DNA of 64,000 bases, taken from NCBI RefSeq assembly GCF_017873095.1, contig NZ_JAGGJU010000017.1, positions 1 to 64,000 on the forward strand. The letters are read 5' to 3'. This stretch comes from Heterorhizobium halophytocola (GTDB lineage: Bacteria > Pseudomonadota > Alphaproteobacteria > Rhizobiales > Rhizobiaceae). A model generated the notes under the pieces. That model was given only the letters and a program-made list of their open reading frames with translations, did no database searches and was not told the origin of the DNA. Positions 18,691 through 26,207 of this stretch are shown here, piece by piece (the stretch's first letter is position 1; the number at the start of each line of letters is the position of its first letter). The translations under genes and the position numbers were made by a program.

Positions 18691-20916
18691 TCAGCTTGCC
18701 AGCGACAGCTGCTTTTCCTCGACCGGCTGCCCGCCGAGCATCGCCTCGATCTCGCTTTCCGGCAGCGGCCTCGACAGCAGGAAGCCCTGGAAGCTGTCGC
18801 AGCCGAGCGCTTTCAGGAAATCGACCTGCTGCGGCGTCTGCACACCCTCGGCGGTGGTCTTCAACCCCTTGGAGCGGGCAACATCGATGATCGCCTTGAC
18901 GATTGTCTCATTGCCGCGCCGCTGGCCCAGCCCCTCGATGAACGACTTGTCGATCGTCACCCGGTCGACCTCGGCCTCGCGCAAGCGGTTGAGGCTGGAG
19001 AAGCCGACGCCGAAATCGTCGAGCGCGACGGTAACGCCGATGGCGCGCAGCGTATTGATGTTGCGGCCGCAGATCGCGCCGTTTTCCATCCACGCGCTTT
19101 CGGTGATTTCCAGCTCCAGCCGCTTCGGATCGAAATTCGAGCGCTTCAGGATGGCCATCACGCTGATGGCGAAATAGGGATCGTTCCACTGCACCGGCGA
19201 GACGTTGACGCAGACCTTGCCGACCGACCAGTCGGCAGCGGTGCGGCAGGTCTCCACCAGCACATGGCGGCCGAGCTCGCGGATGAGACCGGTCTTTTCG
19301 GCCAGCGGTATGAAATCGTTGGCCAGAAGCTCGCCGCGTTCGGGATGATGCCAGCGCACCAGCGCCTCGACGCTGACGATATCGCCGCCACGGCTGGCAT
19401 ATTTCGGCTGATAGAGCACGCTGAACTGAGACGGATCGGCAAGTGCATTGCGCAGGTCGCGCTCCTGCTGCGCCCGCTCGCGCACATGGTCGTCCATCTC
19501 CGGCCCGAACATCGCGAACTGGCCGCGACCGCGCGCCTTGGAATGATAGAGCGCGACATCGGCCTTGCGCACCAGTTCCTCGCGGTCGGTGCTGTCCACC
19601 GGGAAGGTCGCAGCCCCCATCGACACGCCGACCGAGATCTTGTGCTTCTCGTAGGGGATCGGCGCCTTGACTGCCTCCAGGATGGCCGCGCACAATTCCT
19701 CGATCTCTTCCACTCGCTCGAACGGCACCAGCGCGTTGAATTCGTCGCCGCCGATACGCCCGGCGACAGCACCTTCGGGCAGCAGCGCGCCGAGACGGCT
19801 GGCGGCGGCCCGGATCACCGCATCGCCGGCGGCATGGCCAAGCGTGTCGTTGATCTGCTTGAACCGGTCGAGGTCGAGATAGACGAGCGCGAACTGCTTC
19901 GTCTCCGGCGTCGCTGCCCGGCGGTCGAGCACACGGTCATAGGCCGAGCGGTTGAGCAGGCCAGTCAGCGGATCGTGGTTGGCGAGATAGCGGATCCGGT
20001 CTTCCTGCGCCTTGTTGCGCCGCTCGCGATCCTCCAGCATCATCGAGAAGATGAAGATGCCGACGGCGATCGCGAAGAACATGCCGACCAGCATGGGCAT
20101 GATCGAGATCAGGTAGGCGAGGCCCGGACGATCGGGGCGCCAAGCGAAATAGCCGAAGACCGCGCCATCGCTGCGCAGCAGCGGCAGCGCCGTCTCGTTG
20201 CGCGACCCGGGCAACTGCCTGGCGAAATGCAGGCTGGCAAAGCCGTATTCGACCGACAGGTCGGAGAGGAAATCGGTATCGAGCCGGCGCACGGCAACAT
20301 GCAGATACTGCTCGCCTGGGGGCTGCGTCAGAACCCCGGTCTTGGCGATGATCGGCTTGACGCTGAGGATCGCCGGATGGCCTTCGAAATAGCCGTAGTC
20401 ACTGGCCCCCAGCGACAGGATCTGGCCGGCACGCACGCTGCCGCCACCCTGGCGAAGCCTGGCACGAAGCCCCTTGGCCATGCCCAGAATGGCCGGCCGC
20501 AGGCTGTCGAAACGGTGATTGTCGACCTGCTTGCCTTCGATCGAGGCGAAGATCGGCTTGTCTTCGCCATCGACGACGAAGGCGGCGTCATGACCGAAAT
20601 AGCGCTGCATCCAGCTGCCGAGATGGTCGTCGATCCACTTGTCGCGATCGGGGGTCGGGGGACTGGAGAGATGGTTGACGGCATCGTCCCAGACGGTGGT
20701 GCTTTCCTGTTCGTGGCCGATGCGCGACCGGAAGGTATTGATCAGCCGCGTCGCGATCTTGATCTCGCGCGCGCTCGCAGTCTTGTCGACGCCGTCCATG
20801 GACACATAGAGGAAGGCCAGCACGATCATCATGATGAGGCTGGCGCCAAGGCCCGACAAGACGAATATGCGAAGTGGGTAACCCCGACCGGTCTGCCCGC
20901 TGCTGCGAATTTTCAT
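18691..20916 (-). CDS. CHASE4-GGDEF-EAL cyclic-di-GMP protein
   Basis: A 741-residue inner-membrane protein. A first helix (about 16-40) and a second (about 265-290) flank a periplasmic CHASE4 sensor (ESTTVWDDAVNHL). The diguanylate cyclase domain keeps GRIGGDEFNAL, with no RxxD inhibitory site just upstream. The phosphodiesterase domain keeps EAL (VSVEALVRWHH), NVSPVQW, EITESAW, DDFGVGFSS, IDKSFI and TAEGVQT, so both domains look active. GAGGGGATA precedes the ATG at 20916. It should adjust c-di-GMP, and so motility or adhesion, in response to an external signal. Confidence 0.93.
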   Translation of the reverse strand: MKIRSSGQTGRGYPLRIFVLSGLGASLIMMIVLAFLYVSMDGVDKTASAREIKIATRLINTFRSRIGHEQESTTVWDDAVNHLSSPPTPDRDKWIDDHLGSWMQRYFGHDAAFVVDGEDKPIFASIEGKQVDNHRFDSLRPAILGMAKGLRARLRQGGGSVRAGQILSLGASDYGYFEGHPAILSVKPIIAKTGVLTQPPGEQYLHVAVRRLDTDFLSDLSVEYGFASLHFARQLPGSRNETALPLLRSDGAVFGYFAWRPDRPGLAYLISIMPMLVGMFFAIAVGIFIFSMMLEDRERRNKAQEDRIRYLANHDPLTGLLNRSAYDRVLDRRAATPETKQFALVYLDLDRFKQINDTLGHAAGDAVIRAAASRLGALLPEGAVAGRIGGDEFNALVPFERVEEIEELCAAILEAVKAPIPYEKHKISVGVSMGAATFPVDSTDREELVRKADVALYHSKARGRGQFAMFGPEMDDHVRERAQQERDLRNALADPSQFSVLYQPKYASRGGDIVSVEALVRWHHPERGELLANDFIPLAEKTGLIRELGRHVLVETCRTAADWSVGKVCVNVSPVQWNDPYFAISVMAILKRSNFDPKRLELEITESAWMENGAICGRNINTLRAIGVTVALDDFGVGFSSLNRLREAEVDRVTIDKSFIEGLGQRRGNETIVKAIIDVARSKGLKTTAEGVQTPQQVDFLKALGCDSFQGFLLSRPLPESEIEAMLGGQPVEEKQLSLAS

Positions 20917-21148
20917 TATCCCCTCGCTAGATTGCGAGGCCCAGCATGTCACGGCAAGCGTTAAATTTTAGCGTAGCTCACTGCATAAATACTTCATAAG
21001 TCAAAATAATGAGCTTGCTGATGAAGAGCCTCCGCGCGCCTCATCCGCCACATGAGCCAGTGGAATCAGAAAGCGCACAAACCATCTTCAAACCGCTGGA
21101 AACGCTTCCGCTTTAGCAATCGCGCAACTGGCCTTGGGACGGCAGTAC

Positions 21149-21613
21149 TCAGCCGCGGCCGCGATAGGTGGCGACCCCCTGCTCCGGCAGCCAGACGCCC
21201 TTCGGCGGCTCGTCGGTCTGCCAGAAGACATCGATCGGAATGCCGCCGCGCGGATACCAATAAGCGCCGATCCGCAGCCATTTCGGCTCCAGAAGCTCGA
21301 CCAGGCGCTTGGCGATATAGACGGAGCAGTCCTCGTGAAAGGCGCCGTGATTGCGAAAGGCAAACAGGAAGAGTTTCAGCGACTTCGATTCCACCAGCCA
21401 GTCGCCGGGAATATAATCGAGGACGATATGGGCGAAATCCGGCTGGCCGGTCATCGGGCAAAGCGAGGTGAATTCGGGCGCGGTAAAGCGCACGACATAA
21501 TCCGTGCCGGCATTGCCGTTCGGCACCTTTTCCAGAATCGCGGTTTCCGGCGCGGTCGGCGCCTCGACGGTATTGCCGAGCTGCGACAGCCCGCTGACAT
21601 CGGTCTTGCTCAT
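21149..21613 (-). CDS. queF: NADPH-dependent preQ0 reductase QueF
   Basis: The 154-residue enzyme is the short, single-domain QueF (YkvM type) that reduces 7-cyano-7-deazaguanine to preQ1 in queuosine synthesis. The catalytic Cys52 and Asp59 are in TSLCPMTGQPDFAH, and the NADPH/substrate motif FHEDCSVYIAKRL is present. The ATG overlaps the stop of the upstream cation exporter by four bases (ATGA), so translation is coupled. Cytoplasmic. Confidence 0.95.
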   Translation of the reverse strand: MSKTDVSGLSQLGNTVEAPTAPETAILEKVPNGNAGTDYVVRFTAPEFTSLCPMTGQPDFAHIVLDYIPGDWLVESKSLKLFLFAFRNHGAFHEDCSVYIAKRLVELLEPKWLRIGAYWYPRGGIPIDVFWQTDEPPKGVWLPEQGVATYRGRG

Positions 21614-22527
21614 TGCCTAGTCTCCTCGACGGTCACACGATCGCCGTGCGCCTCTTCATCTTCCGGTTCGACGTGGATGGTGATCCGCGCACCCGGCTGC
21701 ACCTGCCTGATCGCCACCTCCAGCCGGTCGCAGATCACATGCGACTGCGCAACCGTCATGTCTCCCGGCACGACCAGATCGAAGCCGACAAAGGTCACCG
21801 CCCCTGCCCGCCTTGTGCGCAGATAATGCACGTTCAGAGAGCCGGCCGAATGGGCCGCGATCGCCGCCTTGATTGCCTCGACCTCACCGGGCTCGACGGC
21901 CTTGTCCATCAGCCCGTCGACCGAATGCGAGATCACCTTCCAGCCCTGCCAGATGATGTTGAGCGCCACGACGATGGCAAGCAGCGGATCGAGGATCGCA
22001 TAGCCGGTATAGACCACGAGGATCAGGCCGAGCAGCACGCCGACCGACGTCACCACGTCGGACATGATGTGCTGGCCGTCGGCCAAAAGCGCCGGCGAGC
22101 GATGGCTGCGCCCGACTCCGATCAGGATCCGCGCCCAGACGAAATTGATCACCGCGGCCATCGCGTTGATCGCAAGCCCTGTCACCGGCGCCACCAGCAC
22201 GCTCGGATGGGCAAGGGCGTCGATCGCCTCCTGCAGGATCAGCAGCGCCGCAATCACGATCAGCACGCCCTCCAGGACGGCCGAGAGATATTCCGCCTTG
22301 TGGTGCCCGTAGGGATGATCGTGGTCGGCGGGCTTGCGCGCATAGCGCACGACGAAATAGGCGATGACCGCGGCCACCACGTTGACCGTCGATTCCATCC
22401 CGTCGGACAGCAGTGCCACCGAGCCGGTCAGCCACCAGGCGACCAGCTTCAGCCCCATCACGCCAAGCGCGAGCGGTATTCCCCAGAACGCCAGGCGCTG
22501 CACCCGTGTGTCGCTGTCTGCCGTCAT
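21610..22527 (-). CDS. CDF-family cation diffusion facilitator
   Basis: A 305-residue exporter with six predicted helices and a C-terminal cytoplasmic domain. Metal-site sequences characteristic of the family are visible: SVALLSDGMES in helix 2, HDHPYGHHKAEYLSA, and DGQHIMSDVVTS in helix 5. The likely substrates are Zn2+, Fe2+, Mn2+ or Co2+. It is the first gene of a two-gene unit with queF. Its 5' leader contains a long hairpin (22584-22615). Confidence 0.9.
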   Translation of the reverse strand: MTADSDTRVQRLAFWGIPLALGVMGLKLVAWWLTGSVALLSDGMESTVNVVAAVIAYFVVRYARKPADHDHPYGHHKAEYLSAVLEGVLIVIAALLILQEAIDALAHPSVLVAPVTGLAINAMAAVINFVWARILIGVGRSHRSPALLADGQHIMSDVVTSVGVLLGLILVVYTGYAILDPLLAIVVALNIIWQGWKVISHSVDGLMDKAVEPGEVEAIKAAIAAHSAGSLNVHYLRTRRAGAVTFVGFDLVVPGDMTVAQSHVICDRLEVAIRQVQPGARITIHVEPEDEEAHGDRVTVEETRQ

Positions 22528-22583
22528 GGCCCTTAGTCTCCATGCTGTTGCGAGCGATTTGCAAACCGCAATTCCAAAACGAC

Positions 22584-22615
22584 GAAACCGCCCGCGGCAA
22601 AGCGCGGACGGTTTC
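22584..22615. other. 13-bp imperfect hairpin in the leader of the CDF-queF unit
   Basis: GAAACCGCCCGCG at 22584-22596 pairs with CGCGGACGGTTTC at 22603-22615 with a single mismatch and a six-base loop. It lies 57-88 bases upstream of the CDF start on its coding strand. In that direction it is followed by GTCGTTTT, a poor T run, so it could be an attenuator, an mRNA-stabilising element, or the terminator of an unseen transcript. It does not match the preQ1 riboswitch consensus that I know. Confidence 0.5.
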
Positions 22616-22966
22616 TGTCTTTCGCCGGGGTATGACTCAGCCGGCCGGTCTTGTCAAAGCCAAAGCACGCGGCGATGCAGAACCGCTTCGATACGCCATG
22701 CGCCCGCCTGCCCTCAAGGAGGGGTTGTCCGCGACCTCGGCCGGCCGCACCCATGACCGGTCAGCGCCTGCGGGTCTTGGCTTGGCGGAGACTGAACGGT
22801 CACTGCACCCACTCCGGTCTCCAGAGACGGGGCCTCGGCCGCCTGCTCTCTATCTTCGTCTCCGGCGATCACCGCCGAGGGGGAAGCCCATCCTGCAGGA
22901 CAATTATAACTTGAGGGTGATGCTACGCGGCTAGCAACACGACTACGCCCCGCACCATGACGGCTT

Positions 22967-22995
22967 GCGTTATATAACGTGCTGCGTTACGATAA
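22967..22995 (+). promoter_or_regulatory. probable higBA promoter/operator
   Basis: CGTTATATAACG (22968-22979) is a perfect 12-bp palindrome with a TATA-like centre, and GCGTTACGATAA (22984-22995) is a partial direct copy of GCGTTATATAAC 17 bases downstream. The pair ends four bases before the toxin start. The inference is that the HigA antitoxin binds here to repress its own operon, as is usual for this family. Confidence 0.55.
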
Positions 22996-22999
22996 GTAG

Positions 23000-23284
23000 A
23001 TGATCCGAAGCTTTGCCGATCTTGAAACCGAGCGGATCTGGACGGGCCGAAGGAGCCGCAAGCTGCCGTCGGACATTCAGAGCGTCGCATTGCGCAAGCT
23101 GCGCTTATTGAACAATGCGCGCGTTCTTCATGATCTCCGAGTGCCGCCCGGGAACCGGCTGGAGGCGCTGAAGGGTAATCGCCTCGGCCAGCACAGCATC
23201 CGGATCAACGATCAGTGGCGCATCTGTTTCGAATGGACTGACGGAGGGCCTTGCGATGTCGCAATCGTCGACTACCACGACTGA
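23000..23284 (+). CDS. higB: HigB-type toxin (RelE/ParE superfamily)
   Basis: This 94-residue protein matches HigB mRNA interferases: a basic N-terminal helix (IWTGRRSRKLPSDIQSVALR), LRVPPGNRLEALKGNRLGQHSI, and the terminal strand WRICFEW..DVAIVDYHD. HigB cleaves mRNA on translating ribosomes. As in other higBA loci, the toxin gene comes first and overlaps the antitoxin gene, here by 29 bases. Confidence 0.9.
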   Translation: MIRSFADLETERIWTGRRSRKLPSDIQSVALRKLRLLNNARVLHDLRVPPGNRLEALKGNRLGQHSIRINDQWRICFEWTDGGPCDVAIVDYHD

Positions 23285-23570
23285 ACTTCTGCCGAACCCG
23301 CATCCGGGAGACGTTCTGCAGGAGGATTTCCTGAAGCCGATGGCACTCAGCCAGAACGCGCTGGCACGCGCCGTTCGCGTTCCACCGCGACGGATCAACG
23401 AGATCGTGCTGGGAAAGCGCGCCATAACGGCGGATACCGATCTGCGACTGGCCCGCTATTTCGGTCTCTCCGACGGCTTCTTTCTTGGCTTGCAAGCCGA
23501 CTACGACCTTATGCAGCGTCGCCGCGAGATCGAGGATGACCTTATCGGCATCCAACCCTACGCTGCCTGA
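23256..23570 (+). CDS. higA: HigA-type antitoxin (XRE helix-turn-helix)
   Basis: The 104-residue product has the HigA opening HPGDVLQEDFLKPMALSQNALARAV, a helix-turn-helix DNA-binding core (VPPRRINEIVLGKRAITADTDLRLARYFG) and a short helical tail. It neutralises HigB and should repress the operon. Its ATG lies inside the toxin gene, in another frame. Confidence 0.9.
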   Translation: MSQSSTTTTELLPNPHPGDVLQEDFLKPMALSQNALARAVRVPPRRINEIVLGKRAITADTDLRLARYFGLSDGFFLGLQADYDLMQRRREIEDDLIGIQPYAA

Positions 23571-23639
23571 ACGATTGGCTGATTGGCAGGTGGAGCATTG
23601 CCGCCGCTACCTGCCAATCAACTTGTGCCATCGCTCCCC

Positions 23640-25829
23640 TCACGCCGCCTTCACCTTCGCCCGCTTGGCCAGATGCGCCACGACGTTCTCGATCATCCGC
23701 ATGCCGGCATCCTGGCCGAGCGACATGATCGATTCCGGGTGGAACTGCACGGCAGCGACCGGTTCCTTGACGTGCTCGATGCCCATGATCGTGCCGTCCT
23801 CGCTTTCCGCCGTGATCATGAAATCGCGGTCGAGGGTCGAGGGGTCGGCGAAGATCGAGTGATAGCGTCCGACGGTGACCTCCTTTGAAAGCCCTGAGAA
23901 GACCAGGCCTGGCTCCAGCACCCGGATGCGCGACGGCTTGCCGTGCATCGGCACCGCCAGATGCCGCAGCTCGCCGCCATAGGCCTCCGCCAGCGCCTGC
24001 AACCCGAGGCAGACGCCGAAGATCGGCAGATTGCGGGCGCGGGCCTTCTTGATCGTGCCCTTGCAGTCGAAGTCGGACGGCGTGCCCGGACCCGGCGACA
24101 GGACGACCAGATCCGGATCGAGCCGGTCGAACACCTCTTCCGGCACCGGCGTGCGCACGGTCGACACGGTCGCGCCCGTCTGGCGGAAATAGTTGGCAAG
24201 CGTGTGGACGAAGCTGTCCTCGTGGTCGACCAGCAGGATCTTGATCCCCTCGCCGACCTTGGCGACGCCGCGGCTCGCCTTGGTATTCTTGCCCGACTTG
24301 GCGTCGCGGATCGCCTCCAGCATGGCCGATGCCTTCAGCTCGGTCTCGGCCTCCTCGTCTTCCGGCACGGAATCGTTGAGCAGCGTGGCGCCAGCCCGCA
24401 CCTCGGCGATGCCGTCCTTGATCCGCACGGTCCTGAGCGTCAGGCCCGTGTTCATGTCACCGTTGAAGCCGACCATGCCGATCGCGCCGCCATACCAGGC
24501 GCGCGGGCTCTTTTCATGGTTCTCGACAAAGCGCATTGCCCAGAGCTTCGGCGCACCGGTCACCGTGACCGCCCAGGCGTGGCTCAGGAAGGCGTCGAAG
24601 GCATCCATGCCGTCGCGCAGCCGTCCCTCGATATGGTCGACCGTATGGATCAGGCGGGCATACATTTCGATCTGCCGGCGGCCGATGACCTTGACCGAAC
24701 CGGGCTCGCAGACGCGGCTCTTGTCGTTGCGGTCGACGTCCGAGCACATGGTAAGCTCGCTCTCGTCCTTCTTCGAATTCAGCAGCGTCAGGATCTGTTC
24801 GCTATCGGCGATCGGATCGTCGCCGCGCTTGATCGTGCCGGAGATCGGGCAGGTCTCGATCCGCCGGCCCGAGACGCGGACGAACATTTCCGGCGAGGCG
24901 CCGACCAGATATTCCTGGTGGCCAAGATTGATGAAGAAGGAATAGGGCGAAGGATTGATCTCCTTCAGCCGGTTGGAGATCGCCGACGGCTTGGAGTCGC
25001 AGCGCTCCATGAATTTCTGCCCCGGCACCACCTCGAACAGGTCGCCCTTGCGGAAGCTCTCCTTGGCCTTGACCACCAGTTCGGCATATTCGCCCGGACG
25101 ATGGTCGCCGCGCGGCGGGATCACGTCGGTCGGCTGGAACGGGTCGGCCTCGATCGCCTCGTCCTGTCCTTCGGTCGTCAGCCCGTCGCGGGCAAAATCA
25201 TAGCGGTCGATCCAGGCCTTGGCCGAATAATGGTCGACGACGAGGATCTCGTCGGGCAGATAAAGCACCATGTCGCGCTGGTCGTCGGGGCGCGTCAGCT
25301 TCAGATCGATGGCGTCGAACTGGAAGGCCAGGTCGTAGCCGAAGGCACCGAACAGGCCGATGGCGCTGTCGGCTTCAGAATAGAACAGATCGACGACGGC
25401 GCGCAGCACGGTAAACACGGTCGGCGCCTTGGAGCGCTCTTCCTCGGTAAACACCCGGTCGGGCGTCCTCACCGTCAGATCGAGGCGCCGCGCCGTTCGG
25501 TCGCCGAAGCGGACTTCGGCCACGCTTTCCAGCCGCTTGGCGATAAAGCCGAGCAGGACTTCGCCCCGACCGTTATACGCCTCGATCCACAGCGCGCGGC
25601 CATTGCAGGAAATGCCGAGCGGCGGATCGACGATTGCCGTGTCCCAGCGGGTATAGCGGCCCGGATATTCGTAATTGGAGGAGAAGACGGCGCCCCGGCG
25701 GCTGTCGAGTTTTTCCACATAGGAGGCGATCGCGTCACCGTAATCGGTCGGCCGCCGCTTGCGGGTAACGGCAATGCCGCCGCGTGTCTGATAGGTTTCC
25801 GAACCGTCGTCGTGAATGATCGTCGCCAT
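23640..25829 (-). CDS. trpE(G): fused anthranilate synthase TrpE(G)
   Basis: The 729-residue enzyme joins both anthranilate synthase subunits, an arrangement typical of Rhizobiaceae. Residues 1 to about 510 are the chorismate-using component, with ELTMCSDVDRNDKSRVCEPG and GGAIGMVGFNGDMNTGLTLR. The C-terminal 200 residues are the glutamine amidotransferase, with the nucleophile in GVCLGLQALAE and the base/acid in VQFHPESIMS. It makes anthranilate from chorismate and glutamine, the first step to tryptophan. AAGAGGAACAG precedes the ATG at 25829. Expression is governed by the trpL attenuator immediately upstream. Confidence 0.96.
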   Translation of the reverse strand: MATIIHDDGSETYQTRGGIAVTRKRRPTDYGDAIASYVEKLDSRRGAVFSSNYEYPGRYTRWDTAIVDPPLGISCNGRALWIEAYNGRGEVLLGFIAKRLESVAEVRFGDRTARRLDLTVRTPDRVFTEEERSKAPTVFTVLRAVVDLFYSEADSAIGLFGAFGYDLAFQFDAIDLKLTRPDDQRDMVLYLPDEILVVDHYSAKAWIDRYDFARDGLTTEGQDEAIEADPFQPTDVIPPRGDHRPGEYAELVVKAKESFRKGDLFEVVPGQKFMERCDSKPSAISNRLKEINPSPYSFFINLGHQEYLVGASPEMFVRVSGRRIETCPISGTIKRGDDPIADSEQILTLLNSKKDESELTMCSDVDRNDKSRVCEPGSVKVIGRRQIEMYARLIHTVDHIEGRLRDGMDAFDAFLSHAWAVTVTGAPKLWAMRFVENHEKSPRAWYGGAIGMVGFNGDMNTGLTLRTVRIKDGIAEVRAGATLLNDSVPEDEEAETELKASAMLEAIRDAKSGKNTKASRGVAKVGEGIKILLVDHEDSFVHTLANYFRQTGATVSTVRTPVPEEVFDRLDPDLVVLSPGPGTPSDFDCKGTIKKARARNLPIFGVCLGLQALAEAYGGELRHLAVPMHGKPSRIRVLEPGLVFSGLSKEVTVGRYHSIFADPSTLDRDFMITAESEDGTIMGIEHVKEPVAAVQFHPESIMSLGQDAGMRMIENVVAHLAKRAKVKAA

Positions 25830-25878
25830 CTGTTCCTCTTGTCGTCGTCTCAGGCCCGGTTTTCTGGCGGCTGAATAC

Positions 25879-25913
25879 AAAAAAGCCGCCTTCGGGGTTT
25901 CCGGGCGGCTTTG
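25879..25913 (-). terminator. trp attenuator terminator with alternative antiterminator helix
   Basis: On the minus strand AAAGCCGCC (25912-25904) pairs with GGCGGCTTT and is followed by a run of six T. The terminator's left arm can instead pair with GCGGCCTTG (25950-25942), just past the trpL stop codon, with eight of nine matches. The two structures exclude each other, as expected when ribosome stalling at the Trp codons decides readthrough into trpE(G). Confidence 0.85.
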
Positions 25914-25951
25914 GGGTCACTTGTCGTTGGACATGACTGGTCAAGGCCGCG

Positions 25952-25999
25952 TTAAGCGTGCCACCACCACCAGCCATTGTTCAGCGTCAGGTTTTGCAT
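25952..25999 (-). CDS. trpL: trp leader peptide, four consecutive tryptophans
   Basis: A 15-codon frame encodes MQNLTLNNGWWWWHA and stops two bases before the antiterminator arm. The Trp codons are at 25972-25961. Position, Trp run and downstream terminator make this the leader peptide of trpE(G). There is no Shine-Dalgarno sequence, but a promoter ends 8 bases before the ATG, so the transcript probably begins at or next to the start codon, as described for the leaderless trpL of Sinorhizobium meliloti, whose peptide and small RNA also act in trans. Confidence 0.9.
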   Translation of the reverse strand: MQNLTLNNGWWWWHA

Positions 26000-26007
26000 G
26001 GCCGAAC

Positions 26008-26035
26008 AGATAGCGCGGCTGATCGGCAAGCGCAA
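26008..26035 (-). promoter_or_regulatory. probable trpL promoter
   Basis: TTGCGC (26035-26030), a 16-base spacer and CTATCT (26013-26008) form a housekeeping-type promoter. Eight bases remain between the -10 and the trpL ATG, which puts the transcription start at about the ATG itself. Confidence 0.6.
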
Positions 26036-26207
26036 CAGGCAAATTCGAAGGGCCCGTTCCAGGCGGTGTGGCGGGGTGCGCAGGATTGCAGGCGGGTCGC
26101 GGCGGTAATGCTGGATTGCATGAAGTAGGTATTTCTTAAGTAGAAAATCGTAAAACAATTGCCGAAACTTGGCCGGCGCGTTCCGGCAGGCTTGAGGGGA
26201 TGCCGAG

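Noticed and set aside
22533..22999. Possible preQ1 riboswitch or tRNA upstream of the CDF-queF unit
   Set aside because: The only structure is a simple long hairpin; neither the preQ1 consensus nor a cloverleaf is present.
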